Assembly (NCBI GenBank): GCA_012841005.1
Contig: DUVO01000054.1
Span: forward strand, 1 to 18,870
DNA length: 18,870 bases
Direction of reading: 5' to 3'
DNA from: Bacillota bacterium
GTDB lineage: Bacteria > Bacillota > DTU030
This document shows, one piece after another, positions 8,181 through 15,155 of the stretch. The stretch's first letter is position 1. Each line of letters starts with the position of its first letter. The notes beneath the pieces were generated by a model. That model saw only the letters and a program-made list of their open reading frames with translations. It was not told where the DNA came from and searched no databases. The position numbers were made by a program, and so were the translations under genes.

Positions 8181-8202
8181 AGGGCCGTTTCACAACGGCC
8201 CT
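8181..8202. terminator. hairpin right after the 152-aa gene, possible terminator
   Basis: A perfect 9-bp stem, AGGGCCGTT with AACGGCCCT and a 4-nt loop, starts one base after the stop codon. No T run follows on the plus strand, and only CCTTTACT on the minus strand. It may be a weak terminator for either the plus-strand array or the minus-strand 28-residue gene. Confidence 0.5.
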
Positions 8203-8262
8203 CAAACATGAATAATCCACCCGGATAGGTTGGTCCAAGCTTTCTAGGAAACGGCTGCCAAA

Positions 8263-8349
8263 TTAGAACCAATCGCCCAAAAGAAGCAGGATCAGGATCA
8301 GGAACACCAGAAAGGTTTTGTTATTCCCACCAGTAGTAATATCGGCCAT
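8263..8349 (-). CDS. 28-aa hydrophobic peptide, YjcZ-like, probable sporulation protein
   Basis: The ATG at 8349 is preceded by AAAGGGGG at good spacing. An upstream in-frame extension has no ribosome binding site and crosses the promoter. The peptide has a short Gly/Asn-rich start (MADITTGGNNK), a single hydrophobic segment of about 13 residues (FLVFLILILLLL), and ends GDWF. Size and layout resemble the YjcZ/YfjT-type tiny sporulation proteins of Bacillus, although sequence identity cannot be claimed. A promoter matching the sigma-K consensus lies about 60 nt upstream, which supports mother-cell, late-sporulation expression. Confidence 0.7.
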   Translation of the reverse strand: MADITTGGNNKTFLVFLILILLLLGDWF

Positions 8350-8408
8350 GCGAATCCCCCTTTCACAACATCTGCCTGGAAAGAAATCCAGGTCCCTCTG
8401 GGCTACTT

Positions 8409-8437
8409 TATAGTATGCGAGTTCTGGTAAAGGTGTT
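8409..8437 (-). promoter_or_regulatory. candidate sigma-K promoter of the 28-aa peptide gene
   Basis: On the minus strand AACA (8437-8434), a 16-nt spacer, then CATACTATA (8417-8409). This fits the Bacillus sigma-K consensus mACm-N16-CATAnnnTA at every fixed position. The -10 also resembles sigma-E (CATACAnT), but the sigma-E -35 is missing. Confidence 0.65.
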
Positions 8438-8480
8438 ACAAAAGTACCGAAGAGATCCTGCGGATTTCCCCAGGCACAGC

Positions 8481-8507
8481 ACGAGATAAAACCCGGCGCA
8501 TATAATA
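8481..8507 (+). promoter_or_regulatory. candidate sigma-K promoter of the Pro-rich protein gene
   Basis: CATATAATA (8499-8507) fits CATAnnnTA, and AC (8481-8482) lies 16 nt upstream, one base shorter than ideal. The box also contains TATAAT, but no sigma-A -35 is present at 16-18 nt. It faces away from the 28-aa gene's promoter. Confidence 0.5.
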
Positions 8508-8551
8508 GAAAAAAACAGAAAAACCTGCTGCCCAAAAAGGAGGTGAAGCTG

Positions 8552-8911
8552 TTGTATTGGCGAATGCCTCCGGGATACCCCCACCCCTTACCCAGGGAGC
8601 CCTGGTTTTTTAGCCCTCCCTGGCCCTACCGGTGGCGAAAACCCAGGGCCAAAAAGGAAGAATTCCCGGTTCAATTTGAACATAATGGGGCTTCCAACGC
8701 CCCGAAGGAAGCCCCTGCACCTATAGATCCTTGCGAAGAAAAAACGACACAGAAAAGCGATCCGGCTGCAGGCTCCCCCAGCCAAAACCCGGACCCTGCC
8801 CCTCCGGCAGGTCGGAAACCTGTCCCGGTGCCAGAAGACGAAGGAAAGAGGGAAAATACCGGCGCCAGGGAACCTTCCGCCGGACCCTTGAAATGGCATT
8901 TTCCTCGATGA
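8552..8911 (+). CDS. 119-aa Pro-rich protein, probable spore coat component
   Basis: Start chosen at TTG 8552, 8 nt after AAGGAGG (8537-8543). A GTG at 8543 overlaps that site and the ATG at 8564 is too far away. The first 33 residues are rich in Trp, Tyr and Pro (YWRMPPGYPHPLPREPWFF and then SPPWPYRWRKP). The rest is low-complexity Pro/Glu/Lys/Ala and presumably disordered. No signal, TM or catalytic motif. Its position behind a sigma-K-like promoter, and the aromatic/Pro composition shared with the next genes, suggest a spore coat or crust protein; that is an inference. The next gene starts 30 nt later. Confidence 0.65.
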   Translation: MYWRMPPGYPHPLPREPWFFSPPWPYRWRKPRAKKEEFPVQFEHNGASNAPKEAPAPIDPCEEKTTQKSDPAAGSPSQNPDPAPPAGRKPVPVPEDEGKRENTGAREPSAGPLKWHFPR

Positions 8912-8941
8912 ACCTGTGCCCTCTACCAGGAGGTGATGAAA

Positions 8942-9343
8942 ATGGTGGCAGATTGGAAAATTTGGCCTACAGCTTCCTCCTACCAGTTCCTCTATAACAA
9001 TCCCTTTTCCCAACGGGTCCTGCCTGGCTGGTATCAGGGCGCCACCCTTTTTGCCCTGGACCTGGGTGAGTTTTCCCTCGATCCGGAAACAGTCGGTGCC
9101 GCCCCCCTCTATATTCCCGTAACAGGCTTTGACCCGGAGGGTACCCCCCTTCCCGTTGAAGGCCAATTCTATATTTTCAGTAAAGTGCCATCAAGTCGAG
9201 GTTATACGGGATTCTGCCGGGTTACCTTTGTGGAAGTTCCCCCCGGCTATCGCCCCAATACTCTCCGCTCCCAGGCCGATGCCCGGGCAGCGGGCTTCAA
9301 CCTCCTCCCTTCGGATCTGGTCCTCCTCCTCCCCATCCTCTAG
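8942..9343 (+). CDS. 133-aa aromatic-rich protein, unrecognised, probable sporulation cluster member
   Basis: ATG 8942 is 8 nt after AGGAGG (8928-8933). Nearer ATG/GTG codons overlap that site. The protein is dense in aromatics and Pro at its start (MVADWKIWPTASSYQFLYNN). It has a middle stretch of likely beta strands (ATLFALDLGEFSLDPET, QFYIFSKVPSSRGYTGF) and a hydrophobic C-terminus (LVLLLPIL). One Cys, no signal peptide, no family I recognise. It lies 30 nt after the Pro-rich gene and before the Trp-rich gene, so it probably shares the sigma-K transcript starting near 8515. Confidence 0.68.
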   Translation: MVADWKIWPTASSYQFLYNNPFSQRVLPGWYQGATLFALDLGEFSLDPETVGAAPLYIPVTGFDPEGTPLPVEGQFYIFSKVPSSRGYTGFCRVTFVEVPPGYRPNTLRSQADARAAGFNLLPSDLVLLLPIL

Positions 9344-9391
9344 GGAATTATTTTCAGCAAGGCATTCTTTTCTGCCCATCTGTATGGGCTG

Positions 9392-9420
9392 AACCCTTTC
9401 CCAGTCGACAACATAATATA
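9392..9420 (+). promoter_or_regulatory. candidate sigma-K promoter of the Trp-rich repeat gene
   Basis: AACC (9392-9395), a 16-nt spacer, then CATAATATA (9412-9420) matches mACm-N16-CATAnnnTA at every fixed position. It lies about 40 nt before the start codon of the Trp-rich protein. Confidence 0.65.
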
Positions 9421-9461
9421 AAGGGAAATGGAGTTGCAGTTTGGGAAAGGAGGAAGAGACC

Positions 9462-9776
9462 ATGGCCGATTTTGATAGCACACCCTCCCCATGGGACCGC
9501 TGCCCCCCTCCCTGGGGTGGGGAACAGCCCTGGGGCAATTGGCCTCCTTGGGACGGCGGATCTCCCTGGGGTGGGGAACAGCCCTGGGGCGGTTCTCCCT
9601 GGGGTTGCCCTCCCCCCTGGGGTACCTGCCCTCCCTGGAATTGGTGTCCCCCTATGGATCCCCGCTGGATGATGTGCGAACAATTCTCCATGATCCGGGA
9701 GATGTATTCACTGGTGCAGGATATGCATGAAATGATGACAGAGAGGCACCGCCAGCCATGCTCCCGGGCTGAATAA
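9462..9776 (+). CDS. 104-aa Trp/Pro/Gly/Cys-rich repeat protein, probable spore coat
   Basis: ATG 9462 is 8 nt after AAAGGAGG (9447-9453). Residues 9-63 are made of short PW-G units such as PPPWGGEQPWGN, SPWGGEQPWGG and CPPPWGTCPPWNWCPP. The whole protein has 12 Trp and 6 Cys in 104 residues, which is exceptional. Residues 66-96 form a Met-rich helix (MDPRWMMCEQFSMIREM). There is no signal peptide. A sigma-K-type promoter and the neighbouring genes point to a late mother-cell product, perhaps a Cys cross-linked coat protein; this is inference. A strong terminator follows at once. Confidence 0.78.
   Translation: MADFDSTPSPWDRCPPPWGGEQPWGNWPPWDGGSPWGGEQPWGGSPWGCPPPWGTCPPWNWCPPMDPRWMMCEQFSMIREMYSLVQDMHEMMTERHRQPCSRAE
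9509..9590 (+). repeat. 28-bp direct repeat inside the Trp-rich gene
   Basis: An identical 28-base sequence occurs at 9509-9536 and 9563-9590, 54 bp apart start to start. It encodes PWGGEQPWG in the same frame. Exact identity at the DNA level suggests recent duplication or gene conversion within the coding region. Confidence 0.9.
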
Positions 9777-9779
9777 AGA

Positions 9780-9820
9780 AAAAACTGTCCCAGAAATCTT
9801 TCTGGGACAGTTTTTCTTTT
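9780..9820. terminator. strong bidirectional intrinsic terminator
   Basis: AAAAACTGTCCCAGAA pairs with TTCTGGGACAGTTTTT around a 4-nt loop, with T runs usable on both strands. It begins a few bases after the Trp-rich gene stop and separates it from the AIR-synthase-like gene. Confidence 0.95.
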
Positions 9821-9830
9821 CCCACAATAT

Positions 9831-9858
9831 TTGCCAAAGAACCGGTTCCCGTTATAAT
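9831..9858 (+). promoter_or_regulatory. sigma-A promoter of the AIR-synthase-like gene
   Basis: TTGCCA (9831-9836), a 16-nt spacer, and a perfect TATAAT (9853-9858). The start codon is 80 nt further on. Confidence 0.75.
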
Positions 9859-9938
9859 AAAAGAAGAATGCATTTACAGCAAATAATTTTCCCTTAAACC
9901 CTTCACTTTCCCCAGAGACCGAAAGGAAGTGTTCCGCA

Positions 9939-10949
9939 ATGCAGACCGGGAAGGTCCCGCCGGAAATACTGCAAAGGGCCATCCTCCCCTTTACCGGGGC
10001 CAGGCGAAGCGAAGTCTTGATAGGGCCTAAATTTGGTGAAGACTGTACCGTCCTGGATCTGGGTGCATACCTCCTGGTTCTTTCCACAGATCCTATTACC
10101 GGGGCCACTGCCGCCCTGGGCAAGCTGGCCGTCCATGTTTCCTGTAACGATGTGGCCGCCATCGGCGCCCAACCGGTAGGTATTCTCTTTACCATTCTAC
10201 TTCCCCGGGGAACCGGTGAAGATGTCCTCGCCCGGCTGATCCAGGAAATACACCACACGGCCGAAAAGCTAAATGTGGCCGTCCTGGGGGGCCATACGGA
10301 AATCACACCGGTGGTAACCCAGGTGGTTGTAAACGCAACAGCCGTCGGTAAGGTGGCCAGGGAAAACCTGGTTACCAGTTCCGGAGCCCGTCCAGGTGAC
10401 GACATCATCCTCACCAAGAGCGCCGGACTGGAAGGTACGGCCATCCTGGCAGGGGAGCTTGCACCCCTGCTGTGCCGCCACCTGTCCCCGGCAATTCTGA
10501 AGGGGGCCCAGTCCCTGGGGGAAAACCTCAGTGTCGTCCCGGAGGGTATCATTGCCGCTAAAGCCGGAGCTACCGCCATGCATGATGTTACCGAGGGTGG
10601 TGTCCGGGGAGCCCTGGTGGAAGTGGCTACCGCTTCCGGGGTAGGCTTGGAAGTCTGGGAGGAGGCCATCCCCGTGGCACCAGAAACCCGGGCCATTTGC
10701 CGGTGCCTCGGTATTGACCCCCTGGGATTGATCTCCAGTGGTGCCATGCTGATTACTGCACCGCCCGGAAGTCGAGTCATGGCTGCCCTGGCCCGGGCCG
10801 GTATCCCCGCCCACATCATCGGCCGCACCCTCGCCCTGCCGGAGTTCTTCTTGGTCCAGAGCAGCGGGGAGAGGAAAGTCCTGACAGCACCGGAGCGGGA
10901 CGAGCTCTACGCAGCCCTGGAAAAACATGCCGCCAGCAGGAACCTTTAA
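9939..10949 (+). CDS. AIR synthase-related protein (PurM/HypE/ThiL superfamily)
   Basis: A 336-residue ATP-binding protein with the PurM-superfamily order: GEDC (33-36), TDPITG (50-55), NDVAAIGAQP (70-79), GGHTEIT (117-123), and HDVTEGGVRGAL (215-226) opening the C-terminal domain. These motifs bind ATP and Mg at the dimer interface. It is nearest to HypE, but lacks the C-terminal Cys tail that HypE uses to carry the carbamoyl/cyano group, and no hydrogenase genes are nearby. It is therefore better called an AIR synthase-related protein of unknown substrate. GAAAGGAAG precedes the ATG. It is a single-gene unit with its own promoter. Confidence 0.88.
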   Translation: MQTGKVPPEILQRAILPFTGARRSEVLIGPKFGEDCTVLDLGAYLLVLSTDPITGATAALGKLAVHVSCNDVAAIGAQPVGILFTILLPRGTGEDVLARLIQEIHHTAEKLNVAVLGGHTEITPVVTQVVVNATAVGKVARENLVTSSGARPGDDIILTKSAGLEGTAILAGELAPLLCRHLSPAILKGAQSLGENLSVVPEGIIAAKAGATAMHDVTEGGVRGALVEVATASGVGLEVWEEAIPVAPETRAICRCLGIDPLGLISSGAMLITAPPGSRVMAALARAGIPAHIIGRTLALPEFFLVQSSGERKVLTAPERDELYAALEKHAASRNL

Positions 10950-11061
10950 TTGTCCCGCGAAAAAAGCATGGAATCCGGGCAATTATCAGCCCATCCCACA
11001 GTATGGGTCCAAAAGCCTACTGCTTTTCCAGAATACTAGACCGTAAGAGGAAAGTTAATAA

Positions 11062-11104
11062 TTCTAAAGATAAGGGCCAGCCCCTTGTAGTGGGCTGACC
11101 CTCT
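11062..11104. terminator. bidirectional terminator between the AIR-synthase-like gene and cstA
   Basis: GGGCCAGCCC (11074-11083) pairs with GGGCTGACCC (11092-11101) over 10 bp including one G-T pair. TCTTCTTTT follows on plus and TTATCTTT on minus. It is placed to end both convergent transcripts. Confidence 0.85.
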
Positions 11105-11115
11105 TCTTTTACTTG

Positions 11116-12723
11116 CTAGGCCTTTACATCTTCTTTTTGCGCACTTTTCATGATATTGTAGGTCTCAACAACCAGGAAGATGGCCAGGACAAAGAGGAGG
11201 AGACCAGGAATACCAAGGACGTAGTTCTGGGCCGCCAGGTTGCTCCGGATCAGGAAATAGAGGGCTGTGAGGGTAACGATGAGCATAAAGACCATGGGAT
11301 AGAAGGTAGCCCGGTAGTCCCGCCCCCGGCGCATGAGCCACACACTGACCGACAGGAGAGCCAGACCGGCCAGGAGCTGGTTGGCCGAACCAAAGATAGG
11401 CCAGATGGCCGACCAGTTCCCCGACAGGGCCAGGGCCCCGGCCAAAACCAGCCCCACCAGGGTGGCAATATACTTGTTGGTCAGGGCCGGTACCCGGGTC
11501 TCGAAGAACTCCTGGAAGGCATAGCGGGCCAGACGGGTAGCCGTGTCCAGGGAGGTGAGGCAGAAGGCATTAAGGGCCAAACCGCCAAAAACAACCCCAA
11601 AGCTCATGGGGATACCCAGGTAGGACAGGAAGGTCCCGATACCCTGGGAGAAGAGCCCCGTGGGCCCCCCCATCTCGGCCAGGGTGGTACTGTACCCTTC
11701 GGTAGTCAAAATGGCCGCCGTGGACAAGGCTATCAGGGCCAACAACCCTTCAATGAGCATGCCGCCATAACCGATGAGCCGGGCATCCTTTTCATTATTT
11801 AACTGCTTCGAGGTAGTGCCCGAGGAAACCAGGGAGTGGAATCCGGAAATGGCCCCACAGGCCACCGTGACAAAGAGCATGGGGAAGAGATACCCATTGG
11901 CGTCAAAACTGGTAAAGGCCGGCAGTTCAAAACTGGGCCTGCCGACTATAATCCCCAGAAGACCCCCGATAAGCAAGGCGTACAGGAGGAAAGAGTTCAG
12001 GTAATCCCGGGGCTGCAGGAGGATCCAGACAGGGGCTACAGAAGCAACAAAGATATAAGCCAGCAGGAAATAGGTCCAGGTAGTGGCATCAGCTACGATG
12101 GGATTGTTAAACCCGATATATATACAAAGGATAAGAAGGGCGACTCCGGCAACGGTGGTTATCCCCAGGGGCAGCTTCATCCGGTAGATGGCAAGACCGA
12201 ATATAATAGCTAAAATGATAAAAAGGATTGAGGTAGTAGCAACTTCCGGTATGGACACAAAGACATCCCGGGTCAGGATGGTGAAGACAGAAACAACCAA
12301 GAGTAAGGTCAACCAGGAAAAGAGCAGGAAGAGAACCTGGGCCCGCTCTCCCACATTTCTCCTTACAATCTCACCGATGGACTTCCCTTCATGCCGGCTG
12401 GAAGCCAGGAGGGACGAGTAGTCATGGACCCCGCCGAAGAAGACGCTGCCGCCGATAATCCAGAGGGCTACCGGCACCCAGCCAAAGGCTGCCGCAGCAA
12501 TGGGCCCCGTAATGGGCCCGGCCCCGGCAATGGAGGCAAAGTGGTGCCCCAAAAGCACCGGCGCCGAGGCAGGTACATACTCACTACCGTCATACATGGC
12601 ATGGGCCGGCGTCTGGGCATCGGCTTTAATACCCATTACCTTATGGTCCAAATAGTCACCATAGAACTTATAGGCGACAACAAAGCAAATAAGGCCAATA
12701 AACAACAACCCTAATGCACCCAC
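11116..12723 (-). CDS. cstA: carbon starvation protein CstA family transporter
   Basis: A 535-residue polytopic inner-membrane protein with about 14-16 hydrophobic segments. It has the CstA signatures HHFASIAGAGPITGPI near 60-75, FFGGVHDYSSL near 95-105, and SSGTTSKQLNNEKDA in the middle. Members import pyruvate and/or peptides; the E. coli paralogues are CstA and BtsT. The length is that of the shorter Gram-positive form, without the E. coli extension. The GTG start has AAGGAGG at 8 nt. It is a single gene with a 200-nt structured leader upstream. The substrate in this organism is not determinable from sequence. Confidence 0.93.
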   Translation of the reverse strand: MGALGLLFIGLICFVVAYKFYGDYLDHKVMGIKADAQTPAHAMYDGSEYVPASAPVLLGHHFASIAGAGPITGPIAAAAFGWVPVALWIIGGSVFFGGVHDYSSLLASSRHEGKSIGEIVRRNVGERAQVLFLLFSWLTLLLVVSVFTILTRDVFVSIPEVATTSILFIILAIIFGLAIYRMKLPLGITTVAGVALLILCIYIGFNNPIVADATTWTYFLLAYIFVASVAPVWILLQPRDYLNSFLLYALLIGGLLGIIVGRPSFELPAFTSFDANGYLFPMLFVTVACGAISGFHSLVSSGTTSKQLNNEKDARLIGYGGMLIEGLLALIALSTAAILTTEGYSTTLAEMGGPTGLFSQGIGTFLSYLGIPMSFGVVFGGLALNAFCLTSLDTATRLARYAFQEFFETRVPALTNKYIATLVGLVLAGALALSGNWSAIWPIFGSANQLLAGLALLSVSVWLMRRGRDYRATFYPMVFMLIVTLTALYFLIRSNLAAQNYVLGIPGLLLFVLAIFLVVETYNIMKSAQKEDVKA

Positions 12724-12945
12724 CAGAAATTCCTCCTTTCCGTTTCACTCCCTTGACCACCAAGTAGTGATAACTGATTTTTTCCCCACCTCCTCGTCGG
12801 AATCTATTTCTGGGGAAATCACTTCCCCTCTGTCAAGCGGGCCCTGCCCGGTGGGCCAGCCAGCCTGTCCGAACCAGGGGGACCTTCTCAGATATTGTTA
12901 TAAAATAAACAACAATTTTGCGTACATACGACTGGGAGTTCAATT
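12724..12945 (-). other. cstA upstream leader, hairpin-rich, no gene
   Basis: The 222 nt between cstA and the next gene hold no supportable ORF. They include a hairpin GGGGAA-ATCAC-TTCCCC (12812-12828), GC-rich inverted segments near 12837-12862, and an AT-rich inverted repeat, ATTGTT (12894-12899) and AACAAT (12911-12916), 11 nt apart, that could be an operator. On the minus strand a TTGACA occurs near 12835, but no good -10 follows at 16-18 nt. I cannot assign a riboswitch class. Confidence 0.4.
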
Positions 12946-13473
12946 TCAGCGGCCGGAACCACAGATATCCTTTGGCCTATAGTATTTTTCGATTTCTCTA
13001 CCCCTCCTGTTGGCAAAGACCCGGCCCTGAGCCAGGTCTACCAATACCAGGCGTATATCGCACCAACCGGCAAAACCCAGCTTAAACATCCGTCCGTACT
13101 TGAACCTCTTCGCAGTGCTGATGGCAGCCGGTGTAAACCCGGCAACCGCCACCAGGATGCCGTCCAAATAAGTGGACATATGCTCATCATGGGGCTTTAC
13201 CAATTCATCTACCAGGGACTTCAGGTATCCGGTGAAGCTTGCCACTTCCGGCTCGTCAACAATTTTTTCTTCCACCTCAACTATGCCATACTGGTAGTTC
13301 TCATACCCGTAAATGGGGATGCTCTTAGTAATAAAATACTTTTCATTCCGGACTTTAGACCGGGCAAATATAGCCAGCCTTCTTCCACCCACCACCTTTT
13401 CCCGTTCCACATCATAGTAGGCGCTGTATCTTTCCGCCAGGGTTACGAGGTAGTCCTGCAGTATACCAGTCAC
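12946..13473 (-). CDS. conserved-looking hypothetical protein, 175 aa
   Basis: GTG 13473 is chosen because GGGGAGG lies 7 nt upstream on the minus strand. A start 13 codons earlier is possible but its own site is poor. The protein is soluble, with no TM or signal. Notable phrases are RRLAIFARSKVRNEKYFITK, SIPIYGYENYQYGIVEVEE, and near the C-terminus WCDIRLVLVDLAQGRVFANR then GREIEKYY. The mixed alpha/beta pattern with conserved-looking Arg, Lys, Glu and Tyr could be a nucleotide-binding or nuclease-like fold, but I see no catalytic signature and do not recognise a family. It stands alone, with about 200 nt on either side. Confidence 0.72.
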   Translation of the reverse strand: MTGILQDYLVTLAERYSAYYDVEREKVVGGRRLAIFARSKVRNEKYFITKSIPIYGYENYQYGIVEVEEKIVDEPEVASFTGYLKSLVDELVKPHDEHMSTYLDGILVAVAGFTPAAISTAKRFKYGRMFKLGFAGWCDIRLVLVDLAQGRVFANRRGREIEKYYRPKDICGSGR

Positions 13474-13674
13474 CCATTTTCCTCCCCGCTGCCAAACTAG
13501 ATATGTTACCATTCAGAAGCATGTATTTATTCCTTCTCCAAGGGGTTACCCAGTTCCTGCTGTGAAATGCAAAAAATGTCTCTCTTTCAATTTGCCTGAA
13601 CATTCCCTCTTCTTTCTCCCTTTAGCCCCAATTACCACCAAACCCTATTCCTTGCCTAAATTTTTTGTATCTTT

Positions 13675-14781
13675 TCATCCCCTGGCAAAACCCTTTTGCA
13701 AACCCCGCCAGAAACGGAAAAACAAGTAGGCCTTTTGCAGTAGATCCCGGGAAAGGGGTAGCAGGGGACCGATCCCTTTTCCCTGCAGGAGGTTGTGCAC
13801 ACCAGCCAGCACACGTTCCAGTTCCCCAAAACTGGAACCAGCCCACAGCCGGACCAATTCCCTTTCCAGCTCAAGCCTTGGTTTAAAAATTTTCTCCAGG
13901 CGCTCCCGGTAGTCCTGCACTTCCCCCCGGGCAATGGTCCCGGCAGCCTCCCGGCCGCTCAGCAGGGCCATATCTATGCCCCCTCCGTGGAGGGGCGAGG
14001 TGAGGCCGGCCGCATCACCGGCCAGGATTACGTTGCCCCAGACCAACCGAGGCAGCATCTTGGCGGGACAGAGGCCGCCGCCCTTTTCTATGACCCCCGC
14101 TTCCGCCAATCCCGCTGCAGCAATTTCCCGGCGCAGCCAGGTCCAGAGGAGATTAAGATCCCGGTGGCCATACTCCTCGGCGAGCAAAGCGATACCGGCA
14201 CTTGCTTTAGTTTCGGTCTTGGGAAAAATCCAAAAATAGCCCAGATAGTCAGGAGAAAATCCCACCTTTATACCATCCCGCAGGTGGCTGAAATCACCGG
14301 ACAAAACGTATTGGGCTGTAACCAAACTGTGGGGCAGATAATAATCCCGAAAGCCATAAACAAGGGAGGTAACGGGGGGTACGCCGCTGGCATCGATGAC
14401 CCAGTCGAACTCTTCACGCAGACGGGCATAGTTCCGGCGGGAGATGAACTGGTGTTCCCTTATCTCTACTCCCCTTTGCTTTAAGGTTTCCGCCCAGTGC
14501 TGCTGCCATTTTGCCCGGTCGATAATCCAGAGCCGTAGCCCCTCGGCACTAAATTCATACTCCTTTTCCGCCCGGAAGTAGAGGGATTGCACCTTAAACC
14601 GCACCGCGGCTTCCGGCGGGGCCAGAGACCGGAAAGGGTCGAAAAAACCTTCAGCACACCTGATCCCTTCCCCCACCTGTCCCTTTTCAAACAAGATGGC
14701 TTTCATACCCTGCCGCAGGGCTTCATCGGCGGCGGCCAGTCCCGCCGGGCCAGCCCCAATAATGGCTATCCGTTGGTTCAT
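13675..14781 (-). CDS. geranylgeranyl reductase family FAD-dependent oxidoreductase
   Basis: A 368-residue flavoprotein. The N-terminal Rossmann motif IGAGPAGLAAADEALRQG is at 8-25, with Glu32 ending strand 2, as expected for FAD ribose binding. DASG (130-133), YFWIFPK (182-188) and the second FAD motif AGDAAGLTSPLHGGGI (254-269) follow the GGR/PHBH-type order. Family members reduce isoprenoid double bonds or act on other hydrophobic or quinone-like substrates. The substrate is unknown here. The ATG has GGGGAGGGAAGG upstream. The preceding remnant ends only 23 nt away, so the two probably formed an operon with a metallophosphoesterase. Confidence 0.88.
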   Translation of the reverse strand: MNQRIAIIGAGPAGLAAADEALRQGMKAILFEKGQVGEGIRCAEGFFDPFRSLAPPEAAVRFKVQSLYFRAEKEYEFSAEGLRLWIIDRAKWQQHWAETLKQRGVEIREHQFISRRNYARLREEFDWVIDASGVPPVTSLVYGFRDYYLPHSLVTAQYVLSGDFSHLRDGIKVGFSPDYLGYFWIFPKTETKASAGIALLAEEYGHRDLNLLWTWLRREIAAAGLAEAGVIEKGGGLCPAKMLPRLVWGNVILAGDAAGLTSPLHGGGIDMALLSGREAAGTIARGEVQDYRERLEKIFKPRLELERELVRLWAGSSFGELERVLAGVHNLLQGKGIGPLLPLSRDLLQKAYLFFRFWRGLQKGFARG

Positions 14782-14804
14782 TCCCTTCCCTCCCCGTACT
14801 TTCT

Positions 14805-15085
14805 CTAGCCCCGCCCCCTGGGGAGCTGTTCGGTAAAGGCACCCGGCAGTCCTGCTTCCCCATCTCTAAAGTCGCACCCGCAGGCCGGAAGGGCAAATCC
14901 TACTCCTTCATCGTCCCAATGTTTTCCCTTGCGGATAATTGCGCTGACCCCATCGGGAAAGGGGAAAGAACGGACCAGAGCCCCGGACAGATACTCCGTT
15001 CCACATCCCGCTTCCCGATGCCGGCCGGCACTGCCTCTATGGCATAGAGATTGGCATGGATATCTGCCAGTACGGCAATGGCCAC
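14805..15085 (-). pseudogene. metallophosphoesterase (calcineurin-like) remnant, frameshifted and truncated
   Basis: The GTG at 15085 has GGGGAGG at 7 nt, so the expression signals are intact. The first residues, MAIAVLADIHANLYAIEAV, match the start of YfcE/MJ0936-like phosphoesterases (metal-binding Asp and His in DIH). At about 14980-14986 the frame shifts by one. The new frame reads ALVRSFPFPDGVSAIIRKGK, then HWDDEGVGFALPACGCDF, which resembles GD-L-V...PFP and GN-x-DD-G-x-GF...CGC of the intact family. The GD and GN metal ligands are lost, a few residues are missing before HWDD, and it stops after about 93 codons instead of some 230. It is a decayed gene just upstream of the flavoprotein. 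Confidence 0.75.
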
Positions 15086-15155
15086 GGCAAAACCTCCCCT
15101 ACATTAATTTAAGCCTAACAGGGGAGATTTATGCCAAGGAGCTACTTACACATGC

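Noticed and set aside
8350..8535. N-terminal extension that would make the 28-aa peptide 90 aa
   Set aside because: The upstream start lacks a ribosome binding site, and the extension runs through both divergent sigma-K-like promoters. The internal ATG has AAAGGGGG at proper spacing.
9191..10828. 545-codon open frame on the minus strand across the Trp-rich and AIR-synthase-like genes
   Set aside because: It crosses a strong terminator, a promoter and three well-supported plus-strand genes. Its composition is low complexity and it matches no family.
9939..10949. Calling this gene hypE
   Set aside because: The C-terminal Cys motif and any hydrogenase maturation neighbours are missing.
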